Shown here: in pieces, positions 1 to 9,524 of the stretch
How the letters are laid out: each line of letters begins with the position of its first letter
Position numbering within the stretch: the first letter of the stretch is position 1
Source: Isoperla grammatica
Taxonomy: Eukaryota > Arthropoda > Insecta > Plecoptera > Perlodidae
DNA: 64,000 nt
Assembly: GCA_945910005.1 (NCBI GenBank)
Contig: OX246744.1
Span: 45,953,850-46,017,849, forward strand
Direction: 5' to 3'
Notes under the pieces: generated by a model
Seen by the model: only the letters and a program-made list of their open reading frames with translations
Database searches by the model: none
What the model was told of the DNA's origin: nothing
Translations under genes and position numbers: made by a program

Positions 1-94
1 CATACGGCATTCGTTGCTAGGACGGTTCTGATGCAGCGGACCCTTAAGAGCGTTCGGAAGTAGTTTTGACGTTTTTAGTCAACTAATGAAGATG

Positions 95-317
95 TACCTA
101 CTTGCAAAGGGGTGTCATATCTACGCATGGTATTAAGTACATTTCTGACAAGCCTGCTCGAAAATAATATACTCACGTTTGAATTATGCAAATAAATTAC
201 TTTCATCGAAAATGTTCGGCGAAATAATACGGAGAATCTATGGGTACATCGTTTTTGAATAGGTTGGTGACAAATATACTTAATACCATGCATAGATATG
301 ACATTGTACAAGTGGGT
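95..317. repeat. Imperfect inverted repeat (hairpin/MITE-like)
   Basis: The segment near 95-150 (tacctacttg ... catatctacgcatggtatta) reappears in reverse complement at about 271-317 with a few mismatches, leaving a loop of roughly 120 bp. This is the form of a small non-autonomous palindromic element. No coding capacity or clear target duplication was seen. Confidence 0.55.
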
Positions 318-803
318 AAATATTTATAACAATCCTACTATTAGTTAAGAGTAATTGGTTGACGGCCAATACATCTGTAAAACTCGTACTGCCGAACGCT
401 CTTCAGCCACGCAACATTACCTGGGTAGGTCACGATACGCCTCGTTGTACGGCCAACGTCATCAATCACCGCAGCTCGTTGAGAAGTTGATTGCAAAGAG
501 GTCAGTCAAGAGCGACGAAGATAGAACACTTCACCTGGAGCGGTGAGATGCTCGTTAGACCAGTAACGATGAGGAACGAAATGTTTTTCAAAGTGATTGC
601 TCCGGCGCTCAAGTGGAACTAGGGGTGGGTTTCCATCAACCCCTGCGTTCTCGCAGATGACTTAAACAAATCTTTAACTTTCAACATGTCTTACTGGTAC
701 GGTGTAGAACTTGATGCGTTGAAACTTAAAAAACATTTAAGTTATCTGCTTCAACACAGTGGGTTGCGTTGAAAACCCAAGCTCCCCTAGAGCACTGGCT
801 TAA

Positions 804-1072
804 AAATAAATAAATAAATTCACATTTAGAGTCTACCCACTCAGTAACTAAACTGATTTCCAGTGGGGGACTTTAACTTAAAGCGACTAAACCAACCCTG
901 TAGGCTTCGAACACCATCGACGAGTGAGCGATAACCAATCAAAGATCGATATTTCAAATACGAAACATATGAATCAGTGATTGGACAGTGCGAACACCTG
1001 CGGACAAACGTCAGAATCAACAAGGCCGATTCAGGACAACTTTGAATTTATTGGGTGCTTCGTTGCTGGGAC
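804..1072 (-). mobile_element. SINE-A copy, 5'-truncated
   Basis: First of at least a dozen copies in this window of one SINE family, called SINE-A here. In sense orientation, full copies have a tRNA-like head, a body with 'ttgttctgaatcggccttg' and 'atcgatctttgattggtta', the near-terminal motif 'actgagtgggtagactcta' and a (TTTA)n tail. This copy is in reverse orientation: A/T tail at 804-820, body to about 1072, tRNA head missing. Confidence 0.85.
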
Positions 1073-1327
1073 AAGTGCTTCCGTAGAACACGAACCATTT
1101 AGCGACCATATTGAATTGGAACATTGCACGGTGTAGCCATAGGGTTACTTTATGCATTTTTTGTTATATATAATTTTGACTGACTTTAATGCTTCTTATT
1201 CGTCTTTTTATTTTTTTAATTTTAGAAGATATTTTTTGCAAATTATTTATAAACATTGATTTGCCTTTAATTATAATAACTTTTAACATGTTGTCATACA
1301 CACAGAATGTTACTCGTACTTGCCACG

Positions 1328-1450
1328 TAGTTTAGTGTAGCTGAGTGTAGTTGAGTGTAGTTGAGTGTAGTTGAGTGCATCTGAGTGTGGTTGAGTGCAT
1401 CTGAGTGTAGCTGAGTGTAGTAGAGTGTAGTTGAGTGTAGTGAGTGTACA
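1328..1450. repeat. 10-bp tandem repeat (GAGTGTAGTT)n
   Basis: About 12 imperfect copies of a 10-bp unit (gagtgtagtt, with gagtgcatct and gagtgtagct variants). Downstream, at about 1695-1760, a separate 33-bp segment (acgcgcgatgtaaag...) is duplicated directly. The rest of 1072-1785 shows no gene. Confidence 0.85.
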
Positions 1451-1787
1451 GTTAAGACACTGAGCGCAACGCTGTGGCCCCCGAGTCTGTCATCTCAATG
1501 TGCTCGGTGTAGTGAATCATTGAAGCGATCTGTCTCCGGGTGATATCCGAACAACCCCACCTCGCGTCTGTTCAACGCGACGAATATTTCACTCGCTCAC
1601 TCTAAGAATATTGCGAGATTGAAAGAATACTCGTCATTCGGGCACTTTAGAATCCTCGAACAGATCGGCGGTTGTGTATTCATATTCGTACACTCACGCG
1701 CGATGTAAAGGCTGAACAGAAAACATCACGCGCGATGTAAAGCCTGAACAGAAAACATTGACTCTTTCAAAATGCACACCAGCTTTA

Positions 1788-1990
1788 TCTGATGTGGTGA
1801 ATATCTAGGTAATATTAGGGTGTTTGAATAGTTGGAAAGAAATTTCCGAGGGCTGATAGTATGACTCATTCCCAGTTTTTGCCTTTACGACCGAGGAAAA
1901 CCTCTAGGAAAACCTTCAGTCAGCACTGTCGGTGGCCGAAATCGAACCGGCGACCTCCCGCATTAATCTTACCGCTGAGCCACCCCTATC
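1788..1990 (-). mobile_element. SINE-B copy (tRNA-derived), minus strand
   Basis: The reverse complement reads 'ggtggctcagcggtaa', then a B-box-like 'cggttcgatttcggccacc', then 'gactgaaggttttcctaga' and 'atactatcagccctcgg'. This matches the full copy nested at 26962-27238, so it is a second tRNA-derived SINE family (SINE-B). It has internal Pol III box A/box B-like motifs but is diverged. Confidence 0.75.
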
Positions 1991-2022
1991 AGTACTTTCA
2001 AAATTGAATAAAGAGTGTTATA

Positions 2023-2320
2023 GGTCTCTCACAGAAAGACGTTAGATAGTCTCAGGACCGCCCACATTTATTTTCCAACTTAACAAGCGTGAATCACTGA
2101 CGTTTTCCCGATTATCTAGTACAATTTGGTTGCTGTAAGTTTTTTGACGGTAAAGCACAAGAAAACGTGCAAGCAGGTTTCCGTCAAAAAACTTAACGCA
2201 ACCAAATTTTAAAAGATAATCGGGAAAAATGTTACAGTGATTCGCACTTGTTAAGTTGGAAACTAATTGTGGGCGGTCCTGACTCCCCTGACACTATCTT
2301 ACTTGTTGGTGTGAGAGACC
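2023..2320. mobile_element. Palindromic MITE, family M1, copy A
   Basis: Long terminal inverted repeats run from ggtctctcac at 2023 to gtgagagacc at 2320. The arms include 'aggaccgcccaca' / 'tgtgggcggtcct' and 'gattatctagtacaa' / its partner near 2205-2220, so nearly the whole 298 bp folds on itself. Two more copies occur at 4020-4308 and 13561-13812. It has no ORF and is therefore a non-autonomous DNA-transposon derivative; the superfamily is not assigned. Confidence 0.85.
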
Positions 2321-4019
2321 TTTATTATAGTTTCCCCCTCTCATTCTTACGAACAGCCGAGTCCGATGGTACCAATTACATTTTCTTCTCTAGTTACTTC
2401 CATCTAATTGCAACAGATCAACTAGGTATCATTTACAACCTTCGGTTGGTTACCTGGAACTGTGGGCGTGACCAACAAGGCTTGTGCGCGAATACTGAAT
2501 TCACAACATTTTAAATATTATTTATCGTTCTAATGACATTATAGTTTGGTTGCTCAGACGGTTCCCCTCCGTAAGATCTACGAATCATCCACCAGTTAAG
2601 GTTTGTTTTAAGTAAATCTTACCTTCCGTATAATTGTTTCGCCGAAAAGGGAAAACACTCCACGTGGAATTGAATAGTACCCTTCAAACGGAAATCCGTG
2701 TTTTTAGAGACGACCAATAAGAAGGCTTAAGAGGCTTAGGCTTAGTCAATCACCAATGGGCTGAGAGAATTCATTTAATGTATTTGAGTAAATTTGAAAC
2801 ATTTCCGTCGCCAGAGAGAATGTGCAATGAGGTGATTTAAAGAAGATAACATGAAACATCAACAACATTTAATGAACAAAGACCATAATAAGGGTCCTAG
2901 TTCTGAATGTTATCTTTCGTTGGTGAATCGTTCGGCTAACCAAACTATACTAAAACTAAAAGCCTTTCATTTTGCGTGGTCGGTTTTAGAACACCTTTCC
3001 TCTTAAGCGGCCGTTACACGGAAACTAAGAAAAGTGAACAGATAAAAGTAAAGGAGAAAGTTACTCTTTACACGTCGAGCGAGGTAGCGCGTATAGTGTC
3101 CTATGGGACTTCTCGCTTTGCTGTCGCCGCCCTGGAAAGTTAGTGAGAGAAAAGTTAAAAAAAAAAATCTCCACAAAAGTCTGCCTCTGTTCGACAATAG
3201 AAAAAAGAAGAAAGCGAAGTTGATCGTGACATAAATATTAAATTGTGATTGAGTTAAACGTTGTAGATTGTTGAATGGAGAAAGAAGTCCATAAAAACTT
3301 GACTGTACCTACCTATAGTACCTTGTACAATTTATATTCCGCTTTATGGGTTAAGAAAACATCATAAGAAGTTTACATTCAAAGCAAAGACGAGGTTCAT
3401 TCAGTAAAACACACACAGACTGAGAGCGGAATGCACAGTGGAGTTAAGTATGTGATTTATTTATGGTAGCTATGGAGTTTGTTCTTATGGAAAATAGCAC
3501 GCAATAAAACAATTCCATCTTCACAAAGGTATAACCAAGATGTTTTTAAAAGAGATCCCACTGAAAGATTGTATAATAAATGAATTCATCATTCATTGTC
3601 GTTTTAAAAAGGCTTCATGAAATATTTGATCAATCGACTTCTGTCTGAATTGATTGATATTCACCTTTAATCAGTGTTCTACTGAGTGTTCTTAATGTGA
3701 CTTTTGATGTTTGACGAAATCAATTGAATTTGTACACATGATAAATGAATAATAAATCAAATGAAATGAATTTCTTTCTCAGAGACAAATATAAAGATGG
3801 TTTGGAAAACTGTTTACAAATGTCGACCACTGACGCAGGATGAAACTGACCGTGAGATCCTAGTGGCCACTATTCCTCGGAATAGTTCAAATCAAATCAA
3901 ATCAAGTTTATTCACCATTATCAATGTACATTAATTTGGGTTGCGTCAGAATATATAATACACACAAAGTACATACAATAATACATAAATACAAGAAGAA
4001 CAGTTAACAAATGAATTAG
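2321..4019. other. AT-rich stretch without a recognisable gene
   Basis: ORFs here are short, unrelated to any family I recognise, and partly overlap the M1 palindrome. From about 3890 to 4019 a segment starting 'atcaaatcaagtttattcacc' and ending 'caagaagaacagttaacaa' resembles the 3' end of a retroelement in reverse; its last 35 bases recur near 18350-18385. Confidence 0.5.
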
Positions 4020-4308
4020 CAAGAAGTAAGATAGTATCAGGACCGCCCACATTTAGTTCCAACTTAACAAGCGCGAATCACTAACGTTTTTCTAGATTAT
4101 CTAGTACAATTTGGTTGCTGTAAGTTTTTTGACGGCAACGCACAAGAAAACGTGCAAGCAGGTTTCCGTAAAAAAACTTAACGCAACCAAACTGTACTAG
4201 ATAATCGGGAAAAACGTTAGTGATTCGCACTTGTTAAATTGGAAACTAATTGTGGGCGGTCCTGACTCCCTTGACACTATCTTACTTCTTGGTGTGAGAG
4301 AACTTTAG
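4020..4308. mobile_element. Palindromic MITE, family M1, copy B
   Basis: Same inverted-repeat architecture as the copy at 2023-2320: gtaagatagt...ggaccgcccac at the left, gtgggcggtcctgactccc...cttggtgtgagaga at the right, and 'aagaaaacgtgcaagcagg' near the centre. The outermost part of the left arm is missing, so the copy is slightly truncated. Confidence 0.85.
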
Positions 4309-4736
4309 TAATAGTTATGACAAGCATCTATAATTGTAACCAAATCAATTTGAATGAAGTCATATTATTATTAAAGCAGTATAAGCTTATCCACCTAGCA
4401 TGCGGAACTCCCGGTTTCGGTATGTCAAAATATGTCAACTGTACTCCAGGCAATGACGCGGCCTCTCTCCCTTGTTCCAGGCCGCAGCAACACATGTTGA
4501 ACGACACTATGGTCCCTGGTTCGGGCCCAGACCTGGACTATCCCTACCTCCTTCCAGGGACAAACTCTACTCCAGGGAATGACACAGCTTCTCCAGTCAT
4601 CATTGTCAGGGCTGAAGAGCTTCTCATAGTCTTGCTGGTGAGTTTTTGGACCTGTCTTCCAATCTTAGATAAATCATATGAATATCTTTAATGGCACACC
4701 ACAGCAACTATGGTGCTGGGGTCCTACGTCACAGTT

Positions 4737-5330
4737 GGGCGTGTCGGAGCCAATTAGCGGGCGGCTCTCACGAATACTCACATTTGGTTGGCCGAGCCTC
4801 ACTCATCTGTGACGTCACCAGCCTCAAGGACAGATGGGCGTGTCGGAGCCAATCAGCGGGCGGCTTTCACCAATACTCACATTTGGTTGGCCAAGCCTCA
4901 CTCATCTGTGACGTCACCAGCCTCAAGGACAGATGGGCGTGTCGGAGCCAATCAGCGGGCGGCTTTCACCAATACTCACATTTGGTTGGCCAAGCCTCAC
5001 TCATCTGTGACGTCACCAGCCTCAAGGACAGATGGGCGTGTCGGAGCCAATCAGCGGGCGGCTTTCACCAATACTCACATTTGGTTGGCCAAGCCTCACT
5101 CATCTGTGACGTCACCAGCCTCAAGGACAGATGGGCGTGTCGGAGCCAATCAGCGGGCGGCTTTTACCAATACTCACATTTGGTTGGCCGACCTTCACTC
5201 ATCTGTGACGTCCCCAGCCTCAAGGACAGATGGGCGTGTCGGAGCCAATCAGCGGGCGGCTTTTACCAATACTCACATTTGGTTGGCCGACCTTCACTCG
5301 TCTGTGACGTCCCCAGTACCAAAGTTGCTG
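4737..5330. repeat. 99-bp minisatellite, 6 copies, with CCAAT and CRE motifs
   Basis: Six head-to-tail units of 99 bp, each starting near gggcgtgtcggagcc. Every unit carries 'gagccaat(c/t)agcggg', a CCAAT (NF-Y type) box, and the first four carry 'tgtgacgtcacc', a palindromic cAMP-response element; the last two read tgacgtcc. Because 99 is divisible by 3, two overlapping frames stay open by periodicity, giving 33-residue repeats. I regard those ORFs as by-products, since codon-phase conservation and a plausible product are both lacking. The unit resembles a promoter fragment. Confidence 0.9.
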
Positions 5331-5367
5331 TGGTGTGACTTTACAACTTACATTTCTGCTTTAACTG

Positions 5368-5470
5368 ATGTGCCCCTCTTGAGGTGATTCACTTGGTATG
5401 TTAGAGTGGTTCATTGGTAACTTGAGAAGTAATGTCCGAGGGCTGTTATAGTAGGACTCAGTTTTAGCAT
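5368..5470 (-). mobile_element. SINE-B 3' fragment
   Basis: Contains 'gtgcccctcttgaggtga' and, at 5436-5460, 'gtccgagggctgttatagta'. These are the reverse complement of the SINE-B 3' body (cctgaagaggggcacatcag and atactatcagccctcggac at 27100-27190). The head is absent. Confidence 0.6.
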
Positions 5471-5960
5471 TCAGGAGTTACAGAGATGTCACTTCTTAGG
5501 GCCAATATTTCAATCAACAAATAGGAAAGTTAACTGTAGCAAATAAGCTTTTTGGTGTATTTTAAAGGTTCTGATTGGTGGTTGCCATGGAGACAACAAT
5601 CTATTTCACGTAAAAGTAGTTATTGGGACATTGTAGTACTGGACCTTAATTGATCAGCTCGTCTGCCACACAAATAGTGTCCGCTCAAGACGACGAAGAA
5701 ACAAACTTTTGTGGCAATTAATGGCGGTTTTTCTATACTTCTCGAAAGAGTTAAGGAATTTTCAAATTTGATAACTCTAGTTCCCTGAAATTAGTAGCTT
5801 GTTTTCAACTGTAGCTGGAATGGCCGAGTGGCGATTGTCATAAATGCCTCATTGAATGAAAATGAACTTCTTGATATTTTCTAAGAAGTTCTCCGAAATT
5901 AGGAACTCTTGTGTTCAGAGTTACTTTCATTTCAAAAGGAACGCGTTTTTTTAACAAAGT

Positions 5961-6176
5961 TCTTACCCCACACCACACTGATGCCTTGCAGGTGCTCCTC
6001 ATAATGACGTCATTGCTTGCAGGTGCCTCTGATAATGACGTGATACCTTGCAGGTGTCCCCCTGATTACGGCATACCTTGCAGGTGCCCCTGATAATGAC
6101 GCCATACCTTGCAGGTGCTGCTCATAGTGACCTAATGGCTTGCAGGTGCCCCTGATAATGACGTCATATCTTGCAG
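5961..6176 (+). repeat. 31-bp tandem array of splice-acceptor-like units
   Basis: Seven consecutive cttgcag|gtg sites have their AG at 5991, 6022, 6053, 6083, 6114, 6145 and 6176, a period of 31 bp (one step is 30). Units have the form gtgcccctgataatgacg + tcataccttgcag. The last AG is the acceptor that fits the transmembrane exon starting at 6177. The six upstream copies look like duplications of that acceptor and would lead into frameshifted or stop-containing sequence. Several units also carry TGACGTCA or a close variant. Confidence 0.85.
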
Positions 6177-9079
6177 GTGCTGCTACTGTGGGTTGGCGCC
6201 ATCGCCCTTTTCTTCAACCGCTGGGGCAAGATCCGCATGTTGGAGCCGTACCAGCCCAAGTTCCAGCAACAACACAGACAGAGCTGCCCATTGGTGGAGC
6301 TGGACGGACCAATAGGGATGCAGGTAGGCACAGTGTTTGACCTTATGTTGACCTTGTTTAACCGCTGGGGCAAGATCCGCTTGTTGGAGCCATACCAGCC
6401 CAAGTTCCAGCAACAACACAGACAGAGCTGCCCATTGGTGGAGCTGGACGGACCAATAGGGATGCAGGTAGGCACAGTGTTTGACCTTACGTTGACCTTG
6501 TTCAACCGCTGGGGCAAGATCCGCATGTTGGAGCCTCCCTACCAGCCCAAGTTCCAGCAACAACACAGACAGAGCTGCCCATTGGTCGAGCTGGACGGAC
6601 CAATAGGGATGCAGGTAGGCACAGTGTTTGACCTTACGTTGACCTTGTTCAACCGCTGGGGCAAGATCCGCTTGTTGGAGCCATACCAGCCCAAGTTCCA
6701 GCAACAACACAGACAGAGCTGCCCATTGGTGGAGCTGGACGGACCAATAGGGATGCAGGTAGGCACAGTGTTTGACCTTACGTTGACCTTGTTCAACCGC
6801 TGGGGCAAGATCCGCATGTTGGAGCCTCCCTACCAGCCCAAGTTCCAGCAACAACACAGACAGAGCTGCCCATTGGTGGAGCTGGACGGACCAATAGGGA
6901 TGCAGGTAGGCACAGTGTTTGACCTTATGTTGACCTTGTCCCTCTTGTTCAACCGTTGGGGCAAGATCCGCATGTTAGAGCCGTACCAGCCCAAGTTCCA
7001 GCAACAACACAGACAGAGCTGCCCATTGGTGGAGCTGGACGGACCAATAGGGATGCAGGTAGGCACAGTGTTTGACCTTATGTTGACCTTGACCCCCTTG
7101 TTCAACCGCTGGGGCAAGATCCGCATGTTGGAGCCTTACCAGCCCAAGTTCCAGCAACAACACAGACAGAGCTGCCCATTGGTGGAGCTGGACGGACCAA
7201 TAGGGATGCAGGTAGGCACAGTGTTTGACCTTATGTTGACCTTGACCCTCTTGTTCAACCGCTGGGGCAAGATCCGCATGTTGGAGCCTTACCAGCCCAA
7301 GTTCCAGCAACAACACAGACAGAGCTGCCCATTGGTGGAGCTGGACGGACCAATAGGGATGCAGGTAGGCACAGTGTTTGACCTTATGTTGACCTTGTTC
7401 AACCGCTGGGGCAAGATCCGCATGTTAGAGCCGTACCAGCCCAAGTTCCAGCAACAACACAGACAGAGCTGCCCATTGGTGGAGCTGGACGGATCAATAG
7501 GGATGCAGGTAGGCACAGTGTTTGACCTTATGTTGACCTTGTTCAACCGCTGGGGCAAGATCCGCATGTTGGAGCCATACCAGCCCAAGTTCCAGCAACA
7601 ACACAGACAGAGCTGCCCATTGGTGGAGCTGGACGGACCAATTGGGATGCAGGTAACACTTATGACCTTGAAACACATCGCCATGTCCTTCCTTGGCTGG
7701 TTTTAGAGTTGTTTTAAGGTGCTCGATTTTTAGTTTTTAATATTGGAAATATACAAAGTCACACATTTGGTAATAGTATATGGCATACTTATTCTGAAAT
7801 ACATTTCACACAGTAAAATGTTTACAAAAAATTAGTGTTGTATTGAAAATAGTCACAGGGAACTAAAAATAAATATGAAATATACCCTATCTTAACGATT
7901 TTTAAAGTTATGGTTAAAAAAACACGAGAATATATAGTGATTTGTATTGTTTGTACTAATAGTCGTCCCCATGCTTAGGGGCGCCCGTTGTTGCCAGGTA
8001 ACAGTTAAATGCGTGTTATTTTCCATAAAGAAAACGAATCATTAGTAACACCGGGCGCACCTAGGGGTAGGAGTTGATTATAAGAATTCCACCCTTAGAA
8101 ATATTACATAAACTCATTTTATTGTTGGGGAGAAAATAATTTTACACCAACATTAACAAGCATTCGCGGAATTTTAATAACTAAGAATAGGGAACACGCG
8201 TATGAAAATTTTAATCGATTTTTAAACACCTTGTCTCTCGTTTAATAATTTTGTGTCTTTGAATTTTGAAAAACGGATCAGTCTATGCCTCAAAATAATT
8301 GATTTCGTAACGATAAATAAAAGGGCGCGAAAAACGAGCCGCCGCCATGTTGATGGGATTTGACGTCATGGTTTGTGTCTGGCTCACCGCCTCAGCGATT
8401 GGTCTGTAACGCCTCGTCTACTGAATCGTGACGTCACAGCCACCTGTACGCGTTTCAGATCCCCGAGTTAAAACTTCAATAAATGCGGCCACATTATACC
8501 TATTTAAAATTTTTGTTTTTACTTAGGACTTGCATTAATATACCTTGTTGTATCTGATACTATTAAACTACATGCTTTGTTTAACAAACAAAGTCGTACG
8601 CGTGTTGCCTATTATTGAAGTTTTTAAAACTGGCCAGTGATGATTTTTAACCAAACAACCCCCTTGTGTTTCAGCATCGCACCTTCTCCAAGTTCAACAT
8701 CAACTGTATCGGCGACCCTCTGTACGCCCCCCTCCCCTCCCGCCCCCGCCAGAACTCTGTGTTCGTGGGCAGCTCGGCGACGATGCTCACCCTCCCCCTC
8801 CACCCGCCCCGCTCCAAGTCCGCCATGGACATCCAGACGCTGGTGAACGCGGAGGGGGGCGGGGAATCTCTCAGCCCCAGCCCGATGACGTCATCGCGCG
8901 AGATGCGCAGACCGTCCTGTTCCAAGCCCGACGTGCGCAGGATGAGCTGCAGCACCACCAGCAAGTACGACGTACAGAGATCGCTCGGTATATATCACAA
9001 TTTCGATAAGTTTGACGTGCGACGACCGTCTTGTAGTAAGCTGCTGGATAAGAGTTTACAGTATGTGACGCACGTGTGA
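6177..9079 (+). CDS. 3' end of an unidentified single-pass membrane protein gene
   Basis: Two 3'-terminal exons can be read. The first opens after ttgcag at 6176 and starts with a hydrophobic stretch (VLLLWVGAIALFF), then FNRWGKIRMLEPYQPKF and a Gln/His/Pro-rich segment, ending at a donor CAG|gtaggc (first donor, exon 6177-6323, 49 codons). The final exon starts after gtgtttcag at 8674 and runs to TGA at 9077-9079. Both junctions are phase 0, so the parts join in frame. The layout suggests one transmembrane helix near the membrane exit and a cytoplasmic tail rich in Ser, Pro and Arg. Upstream exons (ectodomain) are outside or not found here. I recognise the conserved look of the juxtamembrane segment but cannot name the family. 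The first exon is massively expanded in tandem (see 6214-7652). Confidence 0.7.
6214..7652 (+). repeat. Tandem expansion of a coding exon with its splice donor (10 copies)
   Basis: Ten copies of about 144 bp each start at ttcaaccgctggggcaag and run through GGGATGCAG|gtaggcacagtg... to the next ttcaaccg. Copies 2-10 lack the transmembrane part and any acceptor, but copies 1-9 carry the donor gtaggc and copy 10 ends in a different donor (gtaaca, at 7653). Length differences are all multiples of three: one extra codon giving EPPYQ in copies 3 and 5, and +9 bp giving SLLF, TPLF and TLLF at copies 6-8. The array is therefore a single 511-codon open frame from the preceding acceptor. Using donor 1, donor 10 or any in between would keep frame with the exon at 8675. 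Confidence 0.9.
7707..8674 (+). other. Intron between the two mapped exons
   Basis: AT-rich sequence between the last donor of the exon array and the acceptor ccttgtgtttcag at 8674. It contains a palindromic MITE (7957-8092) and, near 8335-8445, a more GC-rich patch with two TGACGTCA-type sites (8363 and 8429) and gattggt, a reversed CCAAT box. No other exon was recognised. Confidence 0.55.
7957..8092. mobile_element. Palindromic MITE, family M2, copy 1
   Basis: Arms contain 'cttaggggcgcccgttgtt' on the left and 'aacaccgggcgcacctagggg' shortened on the right. The whole segment is the diverged reverse complement of the better-preserved copy at 54271-54407. About 135 bp, non-coding. Confidence 0.75.
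8675..9079 (+). CDS. Terminal coding exon of the membrane protein gene (cytoplasmic tail)
   Basis: Acceptor gtgtttcag|cat; 134 codons ending TGA. The translation starts HRTFSKFNINCIGDPLY, then RQNSVFVGSS, and a long Ser/Pro/Arg-rich tail with two related motifs (MRRPSCSKPDVRRMSCS and VRRPSCSKL). RRPS/RRMS are basophilic-kinase-like sites, which is an inference. GC-rich codon use (gcccccctcccctcccgccc) contrasts sharply with the AT-rich surroundings and supports real coding sequence to about codon 90. The last part (Lys-Leu-Leu-Asp-Lys onward) and the stop lie at the edge of a tandem array, so the authentic C-terminus may have been altered by repeat growth. Confidence 0.75.
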   Translation, partial: HRTFSKFNINCIGDPLYAPLPSRPRQNSVFVGSSATMLTLPLHPPRSKSAMDIQTLVNAEGGGESLSPSPMTSSREMRRPSCSKPDVRRMSCSTTSKYDVQRSLGIYHNFDKFDVRRPSCSKLLDKSLQYVTHV

Positions 9080-9466
9080 CGTAGATGCGCGGAGACGGCC
9101 GTTTTATTCAGTGTTCTGCGCATCTGGTTGTAAATAAGCTGCTGGATAAGAGTTTACAGTATGACGTAGATGTGCGGAGACGGCCGTTTTATTCAGTGTT
9201 CTGCGCATCTGTTTGTAAGTAAGCTGCACAGTATGTGACGCACGTGTGACGTAGATGCGCGGAGACGGCCGTTTTATGAGTGTTCTGCGCATCTGGTTGT
9301 AAGTGAGCTGCTGGAGACGCACGTGTGACGTAGATGCGCGGAGACGGCCGTTCTACGAGTGTTCTGCGCATCTGGTTGTAAGTAAACTGCTGCGATAAGA
9401 GTTTACAGTATGTGACATAGATGCGCGGAGACGGCCGTTTTATGAGTTTTCTGCGCATCTGGTTGT
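9024..9466. repeat. Tandem repeat overlapping the stop codon (about 5 copies)
   Basis: Five imperfect units share 'gatgcgcggagacggccg', 'gttctgcgcatctggttgt' and 'agagtttacagtatgtgac', with unit length varying between about 70 and 105 bp through internal deletions. The array starts inside the last exon (taagctgctggataagag at 9039) and continues through the 3' UTR. Confidence 0.85.
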
Positions 9467-9511
9467 ACATATATACACAAGTGTTTATTTGAATAGAAGA
9501 AAAGTGGCCAA

Positions 9512-9517
9512 AATAAA
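9512..9517 (+). terminator. Candidate polyadenylation signal AATAAA
   Basis: AATAAA 430 bp downstream of the stop codon at 9079 and just beyond the 3' UTR tandem array. It is the first good hexamer there, but AATAAA is common in AT-rich DNA, so the assignment rests on position only. Confidence 0.3.
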
Positions 9518-9524
9518 CGTGACA

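Noticed and set aside
355..546. 63-codon ORF near the window start
   Set aside because: Short, no homology that I recognise and no supporting context.
4691..5387. Two long overlapping plus-strand ORFs with 33-residue repeats
   Set aside because: They follow from a 99-bp tandem repeat free of stops; both frames are open equally, with no splice or start context. Annotated as minisatellite.
6164..7684. Minus-strand ORFs opposite the exon array
   Set aside because: Shadows of the in-phase 144-bp repeat; the plus strand has splice sites and joins in frame to the last exon.
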